Source of the DNA: SURF-13 sp038924245
GTDB taxonomy: Bacteria; Pseudomonadota; Gammaproteobacteria; SURF-13
NCBI GenBank assembly: GCA_038924245.1
Contig: JBCKVB010000002.1
Span: forward strand, 6,658-70,657
Length of the DNA stretch: 64,000 bases
Reading direction: 5' to 3'
Shown here: piece after piece, positions 24,400 through 32,631 of the stretch
How the letters are laid out: every line of letters starts with the position of its first letter
How positions within the stretch are numbered: position 1 is the first letter of the stretch
Program-made: the position numbers and the translations under genes
The notes under the pieces: model-generated
The model's input: the letters and a program-made list of their open reading frames with translations, nothing else
What the model was told of the DNA's origin: nothing
The model's database searches: none

Positions 24400-25466
24400 G
24401 CCGCGAGTTCCTCCGACGCACAGGGAAGAGCGACAGCGAAGGGTCCTGCTAGTGTCGCGGGAGGCAGGATGCCGGGAGCGACGCCGCCGCCGCGTTCGGC
24501 ATGCTGCAGACCGTCGAAAAATTGCCGGGTGATGGCCAATTGTTGCGCGCTGCTGGCGGCCGCGTTGATGGTTTGGCGAAACTGCGCGCTGCCGTTCTGC
24601 CCCTTGCTGTACCAGGACAGATGTTTGCGCGCCATCAGCACGCCGGTGTGCTCGCCGTAAAAGGCGTACAGGTTGCGCATGTGGCCCATCAGAATGGCGC
24701 GGATTTCGGCCACGCCCGGCTCCGGCATGATCCGGCCCGTTTCCAGATAATGCTGGATGGCGCGGAACAGCCACGGGCGGCCTTGCGCCGCGCGCCCGAT
24801 CATGATCCCGTCGGCGCGCGTGTAGTCGAGCACGAATTGCGCCTGTTCGGGTGTGCTGATGTCGCCGCCCGCGATCACCGGGATGCGTACTTCTGATTTG
24901 ATCGCGGCGATGGTGTCGTATTCGGCCTCGCCGCCGAAGGCGCAGGCGCGCGTGCGCCCGTGCACCGCCAGCGCCTGGATGCCGCATTGCTCCGCGATGC
25001 GCGCCACGGCGACGCCGTTGCGGTGCTGTCTGTCCCAGCCGGTGCGGATTTTTAATGTCACCGGCGCCGGCGCCGCGCGCACCACAGCTTCGAGAATACG
25101 CGCGACCAGTGATTCGTCCTGCAACAGCGCCGAGCCCGCCATCACGTTGCACACCTTCTTCGCCGGACAGCCCATGTTGATGTCTATGATCTGCGCGCCG
25201 TTGTCCACGTTGTATTTGGCCGCTTCGGCCATGAGCCTGGGATCGGCCCCGGCGATCTGGATGATACGCGGCTCGGTCTCGCCCTCGTGGTTGGCGCGGC
25301 GCCGGGTTTTCGCGCTGCCCCACAGGAGTGAATTGGAAGACACCATCTCCGACACCGCCATGCCCGCGCCGAGCTGTTTGCACAACTGGCGGAACGGACG
25401 GTCGGTGACGCCCGCCATGGGCGCCAGAATCAGATTGTTGCTTAATTTATACGGGCCGATTTGCAT
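24396..25466 (-). CDS. dusB: tRNA-dihydrouridine synthase B with repeat-encoded C-terminus
   Basis: A 356-residue FMN enzyme that reduces uridine in the tRNA D-loop. Motifs: LAPMAGVTDRPFRQLCKQLGAG near residue 14, IDINMGCPAKKVCNVMAGSALLQD with the catalytic Cys, TLKIRTGWD, and GIMIGRAAQGRPWLF. The family normally ends soon after the RQFFDGL segment (about residue 322). Here the hairpin element extends it with VAPGILPPATLAGPFAVALPC and ASEELAA. The extension ends in the GTGA overlap with fis, so the operon join is kept. Confidence 0.95.
   Translation of the reverse strand: MQIGPYKLSNNLILAPMAGVTDRPFRQLCKQLGAGMAVSEMVSSNSLLWGSAKTRRRANHEGETEPRIIQIAGADPRLMAEAAKYNVDNGAQIIDINMGCPAKKVCNVMAGSALLQDESLVARILEAVVRAAPAPVTLKIRTGWDRQHRNGVAVARIAEQCGIQALAVHGRTRACAFGGEAEYDTIAAIKSEVRIPVIAGGDISTPEQAQFVLDYTRADGIMIGRAAQGRPWLFRAIQHYLETGRIMPEPGVAEIRAILMGHMRNLYAFYGEHTGVLMARKHLSWYSKGQNGSAQFRQTINAAASSAQQLAITRQFFDGLQHAERGGGVAPGILPPATLAGPFAVALPCASEELAA
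24413..24485. repeat. intragenic two-hairpin element, copy 4, long variant (3' end of dusB)
   Basis: Present in the opposite orientation on the plus strand relative to the purH copy (AGTGTCGCGGGAGG). It shares purH's extended second half. dusB reads the top strand in the frame VAPGILPPATLA. Confidence 0.9.
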
Positions 25467-25527
25467 GGTGTTGAGTACAACTTTTTTAGTTGTTTACGGC
25501 GCATCATGCGCCCGGACTGCTTCTGTA

Positions 25528-25842
25528 TCAGGCGATTTTCGTCTCGCCGCTGCCGCTCATTTCCTTGTTGTCTGTCCAGGAGACCTTGACCGTATCACCC
25601 GCCGCCCCGCCCTGAAAGGAGAAAGACAGATAAGGATTCTTGGATACGGCGATGCCCCACGCCGCTTCCAGCACCAGCTTGCCGTTGTGCTCGCATTTGA
25701 CTTCCTTGATGAAGTGCGCCGGAATCACGTTGCCGGTCTTCCTGTCCTTGAACAGGCCGGTGTCCATGGGATGCAGGATTTGCAGCTTCACCGTGGTGAT
25801 GCCGTTTTCCAGCGTGGCGCGGATTTTAATGGTGTTTTCCAT
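25528..25842 (-). CDS. soxZ: thiosulfate-oxidation carrier subunit SoxZ
   Basis: A 104-residue immunoglobulin-fold protein that pairs with SoxY to carry sulfur intermediates in the periplasm. It matches the family along its length: IRATLENGITTVKLQILHPMDTG, KTGNVIPAHFIKEVKCEHNGKLVLEAAWGIAVSKNPYLSFSF. As usual, it has no signal peptide and would be exported with SoxY. It lies 31 bp after soxY. No soxA, soxX, soxB or soxCD is in the window, so this is a stand-alone soxYZ pair. Confidence 0.95.
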   Translation of the reverse strand: MENTIKIRATLENGITTVKLQILHPMDTGLFKDRKTGNVIPAHFIKEVKCEHNGKLVLEAAWGIAVSKNPYLSFSFQGGAAGDTVKVSWTDNKEMSGSGETKIA

Positions 25843-25873
25843 GCGGGGCAGGGGTCGGTAATCGGGCGCGGCG

Positions 25874-26344
25874 CTAATCGCTGCAGCCGTCGAGCGTCAC
25901 TTTGACCTTTTTGTTGGTGCTGTACAGCTTTCCCTCCGACCTGACCAGCGCGATCACGCGCGAGGTCTCCGCCATCTTGATGTTGGTCTTGATGAACGGC
26001 TTGACGCCGGGCGCCAGCATGAACCGCGCCACCATGGCGTTGGGGTTCTTGTCCACCAGGAGGATGATGCTGTCCACGCCGGGCAGCGTGCTGGTCACCG
26101 TGACCGGCACCACGGCGCCGTTTTCAGCCAGATCGATGACGCTGAGCGCGATGCCCCTGGTGTCGGTGATCACGCTCGCCGTGCCGAGCAAGGCGTGCAA
26201 GGTGTCTGGCACGCTTTTGGCGCGAAACGCCTGCTCCGGCCAGGCCCCAAACGCAAAGCGCGGCAGCGCGGCGACGAGAGCCGCGACGGCGCCGCTTAAT
26301 ACGCCTTTGAGCAGTGATCTGCGGGCAGGATTCATTAACGGCAT
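25874..26344 (-). CDS. soxY: thiosulfate-oxidation carrier subunit SoxY with atypical C-terminus
   Basis: A 156-residue protein with a Tat signal (RRSLLKG at residues 8-14, cleavage near FAFG) and a SoxY domain (SVIDLAENGAVVPVTVTSTLPGVDSIILLVDKNPN, IKTNIKMAETSRVIALVRSEGKLYS). SoxY proteins normally end in GGCGG, whose Cys binds the sulfur chain on a flexible glycine arm. Here the end is TLDGCSD: the Cys is kept but the flanking glycines are mostly lost. It heads soxYZ and may start transcription in the repeat-rich gap upstream. Function as a carrier is likely but may differ. Confidence 0.9.
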   Translation of the reverse strand: MPLMNPARRSLLKGVLSGAVAALVAALPRFAFGAWPEQAFRAKSVPDTLHALLGTASVITDTRGIALSVIDLAENGAVVPVTVTSTLPGVDSIILLVDKNPNAMVARFMLAPGVKPFIKTNIKMAETSRVIALVRSEGKLYSTNKKVKVTLDGCSD

Positions 26345-26427
26345 GGTTTACCGGGTATCTGCAAAGCGGAATCGTGCTGTGCAATAAAACGAAGGCCAGT
26401 ATACCGCATTGGTGTTTTTTTCGCCAT

Positions 26428-26594
26428 TAGGGAAGCTCTGAATAAGTCCATCCTGGACTTCTCAGAGCACGAAAAGCAAAAACGTGGCCATAAGAATTAT
26501 TATGGTGCTTTTCTTCATTTTTCAAACACTTCCGTGTTTGAAAAATGGCGGCACATCCCTGTGCCGCAGGAACCTCTAACTTAATCAGGTTCAT
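26428..26594. repeat. multi-hairpin intergenic repeat, copy E1
   Basis: A chain of hairpins: A, GCTCTGA...AGTCC-ATCCT-GGACT...TCAGAGC; B, GAAAAGC...CCATAA/TTATGG...GCTTTTC; C, 14-bp perfect stem CATTTTTCAAACAC/GTGTTTGAAAAATG with loop TTCC; D, GCGGCAC-ATCCCT-GTGCCGC; then GAACCT/AGGTTC. It fills the soxY to M48-protease gap. Copies E2 and E3 are at 28107-28322 and 49478-49612. Confidence 0.85.
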
Positions 26595-28039
26595 TACTGC
26601 TTGGTTTCCAGTGCCAACTGCGCCTCCAGGTCCTTGAGCCGCGCCTCGATTCTGGATCCCTGATAGAAATCGTTTTCCTTGAAGCGCGAGGCGATCTTGA
26701 GCTGCTCTATGGCGGAGGCCGTGGCGCCGTTTAAATAGTAGTATTCGGCCAGCGCCTGATGCGCCTCGCCGGGCAGCCCCGCCGCGCCGCGCGCCTCGGC
26801 CAGCAGCTTGTAGGTCTCGGCATCGTTGTATTGCGCGCGCCCGTGCCTTTCCAGCAGCGCCGCCGCCTCGCGTGCCTGCCCTGCTTGCAGCAGGGCGCGC
26901 CCGTAGCCCAGGGTCAACGCATGATTGCCGGGATGGAGCTTGAGCGCGTCATGGTAGATACTCACCGCCTGCGCCGTGCGCCGGCCGGCGAGCTCGATCT
27001 CGGCCAGCAGCAGCGCGTAGGCGGACTGATCCGGGCTCTTGTCCAGCAGCGCGCGCGCCTCCTTGCGCGCCGATTCATAATCGCCGTTGCGCAGCAGCGC
27101 CCAGGCGTAACCATAGCGCTCCGCCGCGCGATCCGGGTTTTGCTTCAGGCCTTGCGCGGAACGTTTCAGCGCCTCTTTGGGATTTTTCTCACCCAGCACG
27201 CGCAGCTTGGCGCGCACCAGGTGATAGCTGAGGCTGTCGCTCACCTGGCGGTACGGATACTGTTCAGCGCGGTTACGCGTATCGGCGATACGCGCCACGG
27301 TGACGGGGTGAGTGCGCAAATAGTCGGGCAAGTTGGAACCGGCATAACGCGTGGCCTGCTGCAGGCGCTCGAAAAACACCGGCGTGGCGCGCGGGTCGAA
27401 ACCGGCGCGCGCCAGGGTCTGGATGCCGATACGGTCCGCCTCCTCTTCATTGGAGCGCGTGAAATTGATCTGGGTCTGCACGATGCCGGCCTGGGTGGCG
27501 GCGAGCGCCGCCTGCCCCATTTGACTGTTCTGCGTGCTGAGCAGAATGCCGGCGATGAGCGCCGCCGCCGCGGGCAGGCTGAGCTTGTCCGCCGCCTCGA
27601 AGGCGCGCGCCAGGTGGCGCTGCGTCACGTGCGCGATTTCATGCGCGATCACCGAGGCCAGCTCGCTTTCCGATTCGGAGGCGAGGATCAGCCCGCTGTT
27701 CACGCCGATGTAACCGCCCGGCCCGGCGAAGGCGTTGATGCTAGGGTCTTGCACCACGAAGAAGTGATAGTCGCGCGCCGCATCGTCGCTGTTGGAGGCA
27801 ATGCGGTAGCCGAGCGCTCGCAGGTAGCCGGTGACTTCCGCGTCATCCATGATGGTGATCTGCTGGCGCAGCTCACGCATGAAGGCTTCGCCCATGCGCC
27901 GGTCCTGTTCGGCGGAAAGCGTGCTGGCGGCGCTATCGCCGATATCGGGCAGGTCGAGGTTAAGCCGCGCTTCGCCCTGCGCGGACATCCACAGCAGGCT
28001 GAGCAGGCAGAGCAAGGCAAGGCGTACGGTTGAGTTCAT
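26594..28039 (-). CDS. bepA: M48 family periplasmic metalloprotease with TPR repeats (BepA-like)
   Basis: A 481-residue exported protease/chaperone of outer-membrane protein assembly. A signal peptide (residues 1-24, ending QGEA) is followed by the zinc motif HEIAH at about residues 132-136 (SVIAHEIAHVTQRHLARAF) and the third-ligand region NEEEADRIGIQTLARAGFDP. From residue 290 to the end there are tetratricopeptide repeats (YGYAWALLRNGDYESARKEARALL and others). The domain order matches BepA/YfgC. The gene is flanked on both sides by multi-hairpin repeats. Confidence 0.92.
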   Translation of the reverse strand: MNSTVRLALLCLLSLLWMSAQGEARLNLDLPDIGDSAASTLSAEQDRRMGEAFMRELRQQITIMDDAEVTGYLRALGYRIASNSDDAARDYHFFVVQDPSINAFAGPGGYIGVNSGLILASESESELASVIAHEIAHVTQRHLARAFEAADKLSLPAAAALIAGILLSTQNSQMGQAALAATQAGIVQTQINFTRSNEEEADRIGIQTLARAGFDPRATPVFFERLQQATRYAGSNLPDYLRTHPVTVARIADTRNRAEQYPYRQVSDSLSYHLVRAKLRVLGEKNPKEALKRSAQGLKQNPDRAAERYGYAWALLRNGDYESARKEARALLDKSPDQSAYALLLAEIELAGRRTAQAVSIYHDALKLHPGNHALTLGYGRALLQAGQAREAAALLERHGRAQYNDAETYKLLAEARGAAGLPGEAHQALAEYYYLNGATASAIEQLKIASRFKENDFYQGSRIEARLKDLEAQLALETKQ

Positions 28040-28106
28040 GGCGTTATAGGCTTAAGACCCTGTCCGTGGCCAATAGGTTCGAGTGCGCGCTCGCCTGTGC
28101 CATCTG

Positions 28107-28322
28107 CTTAGCTTAAGAACTCTGAAAAACCCGTCCCTGGGATTTTTCAGAGACGGCCGCTCCTGCGCGTCCCTGCGCCCGCGGCATTGGGGCGTCCTGC
28201 CCGGCAAAAATAAAAAAACGTGGTTTTTTATTTTCTTCATTTTTCAAACACTTGACGTGTTTGAAAAATGGCGGTGCCTCCATGCACCGCACGGAACCTC
28301 TGACACATCAGAGATTCCTTTA
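28107..28322. repeat. multi-hairpin intergenic repeat, copy E2
   Basis: Same plan as E1 with different stems: CTCTGAAAAA...GTCCCT...TTTTTCAGAG; GCGC-GTCCCT-GCGC; GGGC-GTCCT-GCCC; AAAATAAAAAA...TTTTTTATTTT; CATTTTTCAAACAC-TTGAC-GTGTTTGAAAAATG; GCGGTGC-CTCCAT-GCACCGC; CTCTGA/TCAGAG. It occupies nearly all of the 330-bp gap 28040-28369; nothing else is seen there. Confidence 0.85.
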
Positions 28323-28369
28323 TACTGTTCAATTTTAGCGCAATCTGTATTCCAACCCAAGGAAAGTTC

Positions 28370-29755
28370 ATGCTCGAAAACCTCACCGCGCGCATTCCGG
28401 CGCGTTACTGGATACTGCCGCTGCTATTGCTGTGGGGCGGCTTGGTCTTGCTGGCGCTGCGCTTTGACGTGTATGGGCTGGATGAAAATGCCGCGCAGGC
28501 GCTGCTGCTCAACTGGTCTATCGCGGGCGACGTGGCCAATCCGATTGTGGTGTTCGGGGTGCCCGATTTTCGCGCGCTGCTGTACATCCCGCTCGGCATC
28601 TACTGGCCGGGCAGCGTGGTGGCGGCCAAGGTGTTCACCGTGCTGCTCGGCTTTGCCGCCGTGTTGCTGTTTTACCGCTGGAGCGCGCGCCGCTTCACGC
28701 CAGAGATTGCCTTGATCGGCAGCGGCCTGCTGCTGCTCGCGCCGTTTTTATTGAGTCAGCTGGACGGCCTGGGCGCGGGCGTGTATCTGCTGTTTGTGTT
28801 GGGCGCGGGCGTGTGGCTGGATGACACTTACCGCGCCGCGCCGCGTCCCTTGGGCGGCAAGTATTTTTTACAGCTACTGTTGATCGCCATCGCCGTGACG
28901 CTGCACCCGGCCGGTCTGGCCTACCCCGCGGCGCTGGTCTGGCGCTGGTACAAAGAGCCCGTGGACGCGCGTCAGCAGCAGCACATTTATGCCGGCGTCG
29001 CCCTGGCGGTGTTGTTCGTACTGCTGCTGCGTCAGGGCTGGAAAAATCTGGCCTGGTGGAGCAATCCCGTCGAGACGCTCGGCAATGCGCTGGGGGCGGC
29101 GTTTTACACCCCCTGGCTGGGGTGGCTCGTGGGCGCGCTGCTGGTCCTTATTGTGCTGATTAACCTGCGCCGGCTCATGAACGATTTCATGGGGCTGATG
29201 TTGCTCGCCGCATTGGGGCTGGGCGCGTTCGCTGCCGATGCCGCCTGGGCCACGCTAGGACTCACCCTGGCGCTCTATTATGGCAGCGCGTCGCTCATCG
29301 CGCTCAATCAAAAATGGCGCGGCGGCTTCCTCGCGCAGCGCGGCGTGACGCTGTTTATAGTCACGCTGGTCTCGTTATTATTTATGAGCGCGAACAAGCA
29401 ACATTACGCGTTTAACATGGCGGGCGTGCTCAGCCCGGAGGACCGGCTGATCGCGCGCCTGGCCGAAGAGGCGGGCGCTACAGAGCGTCCGTTCCACGCC
29501 GCCAGCCAGTGGCCCGCGCGCACCATGTTGGCCGCCAAGCGCGCCGCACTGCCGCTGCCGCCGCCCGCCCAGGACGCCGAGGCCTTTTTAAAGCAGATTC
29601 AGGGTGTTACGCATCTGATCTTTAATCCGTACCAGATTGATGAACGGCTCACGCGCAACCTGGCCGAGGTGGGAGGCGAGATGGAGACGCTGGCGCGCGA
29701 GCCGGGCGGAGTGATACTGCGCGTGCGCGCGCAGGAGCCGCACGCGCGGTTTTAG
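28370..29755 (+). CDS. multi-pass membrane protein, candidate GT-C type glycosyltransferase
   Basis: A 461-residue protein with about ten membrane helices over residues 14-345 and a soluble C-terminal part (residues 350-461). An acidic pair in the first periplasmic loop (VYGLDENAAQALLLNW, about residue 38) is where ArnT/PMT-like GT-C enzymes keep their catalytic Asp. That and the topology suggest transfer of a lipid-linked sugar in the periplasm, but overall similarity to named families is weak to my eye. An AAGGAAAG ribosome-binding site precedes the ATG. It is not in an obvious operon; psiE-like ends convergently 3 bp away. Confidence 0.6.
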   Translation: MLENLTARIPARYWILPLLLLWGGLVLLALRFDVYGLDENAAQALLLNWSIAGDVANPIVVFGVPDFRALLYIPLGIYWPGSVVAAKVFTVLLGFAAVLLFYRWSARRFTPEIALIGSGLLLLAPFLLSQLDGLGAGVYLLFVLGAGVWLDDTYRAAPRPLGGKYFLQLLLIAIAVTLHPAGLAYPAALVWRWYKEPVDARQQQHIYAGVALAVLFVLLLRQGWKNLAWWSNPVETLGNALGAAFYTPWLGWLVGALLVLIVLINLRRLMNDFMGLMLLAALGLGAFAADAAWATLGLTLALYYGSASLIALNQKWRGGFLAQRGVTLFIVTLVSLLFMSANKQHYAFNMAGVLSPEDRLIARLAEEAGATERPFHAASQWPARTMLAAKRAALPLPPPAQDAEAFLKQIQGVTHLIFNPYQIDERLTRNLAEVGGEMETLAREPGGVILRVRAQEPHARF

Positions 29756-29758
29756 GAG

Positions 29759-30241
29759 CTATTCCTGTTTGGGCGGCGGCGGGCTGGACATCTTCATCTC
29801 GCTTTGGTGCACCACGATGGAGCTGATGCGCAACGCGCCCAGCACAAACAGCAGCGCGCTCAAGGCATACAGCTCTTCGACGGTGATTTTGTGCTCGAAG
29901 AGTTTTATCATGACCTCGCGCAGGATGAACACGATGCCCGCGTCCACGATGAAGGTCATGCGCAAGCGGTGGGTGGTGAAATAATTCGCCAGCGAGCGCG
30001 ATAGCTCGACCAGGATAAACAGCGTGAGCACGTCCGTGATGAGGCGCTGATATTGGCGCGTGAGGTCTTCATGGAGCGCCAGGTCGCCCAGGTTGAGAAA
30101 CAGGCGCAGTACGCCGATGATGATGCCGAGGGTGATGAACGCCAGCAGCACGCCCAATGCCCAGCTTATCACCTTTTCAAACAGCGCTAATGGACGGATC
30201 TTCATGACGTGTTCAAACAGCGCTAATGGACGGATCTTCAT
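29759..30241 (-). CDS. PsiE family membrane protein with duplicated start
   Basis: A 160-residue membrane protein of the phosphate-starvation-inducible PsiE family with four helices (about residues 25-50, 68-88, 100-120, 125-145) and typical VELSRSLANYFTTHRLRMTFIVDAGIVFILREVMIKLFEHK. Function is unknown. The first 12 codons are tandemly duplicated (MKIRPLALFEHV repeated), giving two equal start codons at 30241 and 30205. It overlaps plsY by 4 bp (30238-30241), so both are likely co-transcribed. Confidence 0.85.
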   Translation of the reverse strand: MKIRPLALFEHVMKIRPLALFEKVISWALGVLLAFITLGIIIGVLRLFLNLGDLALHEDLTRQYQRLITDVLTLFILVELSRSLANYFTTHRLRMTFIVDAGIVFILREVMIKLFEHKITVEELYALSALLFVLGALRISSIVVHQSEMKMSSPPPPKQE

Positions 30242-30247
30242 GACGTG
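30176..30247. repeat. 36-bp perfect tandem duplication at the psiE-like start
   Basis: Two identical 36-bp units (30176-30211 and 30212-30247), each with the motif GCGCTAATGGACGGATCTTC and a start codon read leftwards. The unit length is a multiple of three, so the frame is kept. Confidence 0.95.
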
Positions 30248-30852
30248 GATGTCCTTTTAAAGTTTATTTTCGGCTCCCCGCCGTGCAGCAGGTTATGGAT
30301 GTTGACGCGGTGGCGCCACAGCAGAAAGGTGCTCATGATGACCGCCACCGCGACAAACGGCAGCGGCGCTCCCAGCCAGTGCAGATAGAGCGGCGCCATG
30401 AAGGCCGCGCCGAGCGCGGCGAGCGAGGAGAAGCGGAACAACAGCGCGAGCACAATCCAGGTTGCCATTGCCGCGAGGCCGGTGATCCAGTGCAGGCCGA
30501 GCAGCACGCCGAGAAAGGTCGCCACCCCCTTGCCGCCCTGAAAATCGAAATAGGCCGGGTACAAATGACCGAGGAAGGCGGCGAGCGCGATGCCGACAAA
30601 GGCCATCGGCGGCAGATGCAGCGCATGGGCCACGAGCAGCATGGGTACGCCCTTCAGCAGGTCTCCCGCGAGCACCAGCAGCGCGGGCTTGACGCCGCCG
30701 AGGCGCAGCACGTTGGTGGCGCCCGGGTTGCGCGAGCCCTGGCTGCGCGGGTCGGGCAGGCCCATCAGCTTGCTGACGATGATGGCGCAGGACAGCGAGC
30801 TCAGCAGATAGCCCGCGACCATGAGCAGGAAGGTGTAGAAGGGGACGATCAT
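30238..30852 (-). CDS. plsY: glycerol-3-phosphate acyltransferase PlsY
   Basis: A 204-residue integral membrane enzyme using acyl phosphate to acylate glycerol-3-phosphate, the first step of phospholipid synthesis. Three conserved cytoplasmic loops are visible: GSRNPGATNVLRLGG (about residue 38), GHLYPAYFDFQGGKGVATFLGV (about residue 95) and LLWRHRVNIHNLLHG near the end. Five helices are predicted. It is divergent from folB across 118 bp. Confidence 0.95.
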   Translation of the reverse strand: MIVPFYTFLLMVAGYLLSSLSCAIIVSKLMGLPDPRSQGSRNPGATNVLRLGGVKPALLVLAGDLLKGVPMLLVAHALHLPPMAFVGIALAAFLGHLYPAYFDFQGGKGVATFLGVLLGLHWITGLAAMATWIVLALLFRFSSLAALGAAFMAPLYLHWLGAPLPFVAVAVIMSTFLLWRHRVNIHNLLHGGEPKINFKRTSTS

Positions 30853-30970
30853 GGAACTGTATTGGAACCCGTCTGCGCGCCGAGGTCAATAGCTTAAGCG
30901 CAGCATGTGTCATTTTCATGGCCGTTGATTTGCGGTATAACTAGAGCCTCCTCTCAAAATATCGGCGCGC

Positions 30971-31327
30971 ATGGATATCATTTATTTACACAATGTACAA
31001 ATCGAGACCGTGATCGGCATCTTCGCGTGGGAACGGCGCGTCAAACAGACCGTCAGCTTCGATCTGGACATGGCCACCGACGTGCGCAAGGCGGCGGCGA
31101 GCGACAGCATTCAGGATACGCTGGATTACAAGAAGGTGGCCAAACGCCTGATTGAGTTTGTAGGGCAGAGCGAGTTCCATCTGGTGGAGACCCTCGCGGA
31201 GCGCGTTGCGGAACTGGTGTTGAAGGAGTTCAGCGTGAGTTGGGTGCGCCTGCGTCTCAACAAGCAGGGCGCGATACGCGGCGCGCGCGACGTGGGGGTG
31301 ATTATCGAGCGCGGAAAAAAGATTTGA
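30971..31327 (+). CDS. folB: dihydroneopterin aldolase
   Basis: A 118-residue enzyme of folate synthesis that releases glycolaldehyde from dihydroneopterin. Family features: MDIIYLHNVQIETVIGIFAWERRVKQTVSFDLDM, the conserved LDYKKVAKRLIEFV, the active-site ETLAERVAELVL and a terminal VIIERGKK. It overlaps no gene but is followed by folK after 1 bp, so the two are one operon. Confidence 0.95.
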   Translation: MDIIYLHNVQIETVIGIFAWERRVKQTVSFDLDMATDVRKAAASDSIQDTLDYKKVAKRLIEFVGQSEFHLVETLAERVAELVLKEFSVSWVRLRLNKQGAIRGARDVGVIIERGKKI

Positions 31328-31328
31328 T

Positions 31329-31844
31329 ATGGCGCGCGTCTACGTCGGCATCGGCAGTAATATCGAGCGCGAAAAATATATCCGTCTGGGCGTCGCCGCC
31401 CTGCGCGGGCTGTACGGCGCGCTGACTTTGTCCTCGGTGTACGAAAGCGCGGCGTTGGGGTTCGAGGGCGACGATTTTTACAATCTGGTGGCCGGTTTCG
31501 ATACACGGCATACGGTATACCGGGTGGCGGATGAGTTGCAGGAGATCGAGGCACGGCATGGATGCGCGCGCGGAGCGGAGCGTTTTTGCGCGCGCACCCT
31601 GGATATTGATTTGCTGCTGTATGATGATCTAGTGCTGCGCGAGCCGAGCCTCATCGTGCCGCGCGATGAGATTACCGAGTACGCCTTTGTATTGGAGCCG
31701 CTGGCGGAGAGCGCGGGCGATGAGATGCATCCGCTGCTCGGAAAAAGCTACCGTGATCTTTGGGGCGGTTACGACCGGCGCCGGCAGCCCTTGCGCAAAG
31801 TGGCGTTCTCCTTCGCCGCACAGCCTGATGAAATCAGGATTTAA
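31329..31844 (+). CDS. folK: 2-amino-4-hydroxy-6-hydroxymethyldihydropteridine diphosphokinase
   Basis: A 171-residue HPPK that transfers pyrophosphate from ATP to the pterin. It starts MARVYVGIGSNIEREKYIRLGVAALR and has the family signature RFCARTLDIDLLLYDDLV (about residue 88) and LIVPRDEITEYAFVLEPLAE. The downstream SDR gene converges with an 11-bp overlap. Together with folB and the SDR it makes a folate cluster. Confidence 0.95.
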   Translation: MARVYVGIGSNIEREKYIRLGVAALRGLYGALTLSSVYESAALGFEGDDFYNLVAGFDTRHTVYRVADELQEIEARHGCARGAERFCARTLDIDLLLYDDLVLREPSLIVPRDEITEYAFVLEPLAESAGDEMHPLLGKSYRDLWGGYDRRRQPLRKVAFSFAAQPDEIRI

Positions 31845-32586
31845 CCGAGCGTCCGCCGTCCACGGTGATGGTTTGCCCGGTGACGTAGTCCGCGTCGCGG
31901 ATCAGGTACAGAGCGGCACGCGCCACGTCCAGCGGATCGCCGGCGCGCTTTAACAGAGTGCGCGCAATAATTTTCTGGCGCGCAGCCTCGTCCATCTCCT
32001 CCGGCCACAGTATCGGCCCCGGCGCGATGGCGTTCACGCGCACGGCGGGCGCGAGTTCGCGCGCCAGGGCCTGGGTGAGCATGATGAGCCCGGCCTGCGC
32101 GGTGCTGTACACCGGATAGTTTTTGAGCGGATGCGCGCCGTGGATGTCGGCGATATTGATGATGCAGCCGCGCTGCGCGGCCAGCGCGCCGCTGGCCGCC
32201 TGAGAGAGAAAAAACGGCGCCTTGAGGTTGCTGCTCAGCAGGTCATCCCATTGCGCATCGGTAACGGCGCCGAACGGCGTGGGGTAAAAACCGGAGGCGT
32301 TGTTGATGAGCGCGTCGAGCCTGTCCCAGCCGCCCAGCGCCTCCCCCACCAGGCGCGCGAGGCCCGCGCTGTACAATAAATCGGCTTGCAGCAAAATAAC
32401 GGAACGGGCGCGCACGCCGTTGAGTTTCGCGGCCAACGCCTCGGCTTCGGGTCTGGAATGACGGTAGTGCAGCGCGATGTTCATGCCGTGGCCGTGCAGA
32501 AACTCCGCCACCGCTGCCCCCACGCGCCGCGCCGCGCCGGTAATCAACACTACTTTGTCCGTCACGCCGGCTGTATTATCGTGCAT
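31834..32586 (-). CDS. pteridine reductase-like SDR with altered catalytic Lys
   Basis: A 250-residue short-chain dehydrogenase related to FolM and trypanosomal pteridine reductase. The cofactor motif TGAARRVGAAVAEFL (about residue 16) and NNASGFYPTPFG are present, as is the family-typical RVNAIAPGPILWPEEMDE. The usual YxxxK active site reads YSTAQAG: Tyr is kept, Lys is replaced by Gln (codon CAG, one change from AAG). Placement next to folBK supports a pterin role. Activity may be reduced or the substrate changed. It is divergent from midA across 45 bp. Confidence 0.87.
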   Translation of the reverse strand: MHDNTAGVTDKVVLITGAARRVGAAVAEFLHGHGMNIALHYRHSRPEAEALAAKLNGVRARSVILLQADLLYSAGLARLVGEALGGWDRLDALINNASGFYPTPFGAVTDAQWDDLLSSNLKAPFFLSQAASGALAAQRGCIINIADIHGAHPLKNYPVYSTAQAGLIMLTQALARELAPAVRVNAIAPGPILWPEEMDEAARQKIIARTLLKRAGDPLDVARAALYLIRDADYVTGQTITVDGGRSVKS

Positions 32587-32631
32587 GGCCTAAAGCCTAA
32601 CCTAAATCACACATTACCGGAACCCCGTGCC

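Noticed and set aside
24115..25383. A 422-residue open frame covering dusB in another frame
   Set aside because: Only its last 94 codons are a protein (Fis); the rest is a high-GC shadow of dusB rich in Arg and His.
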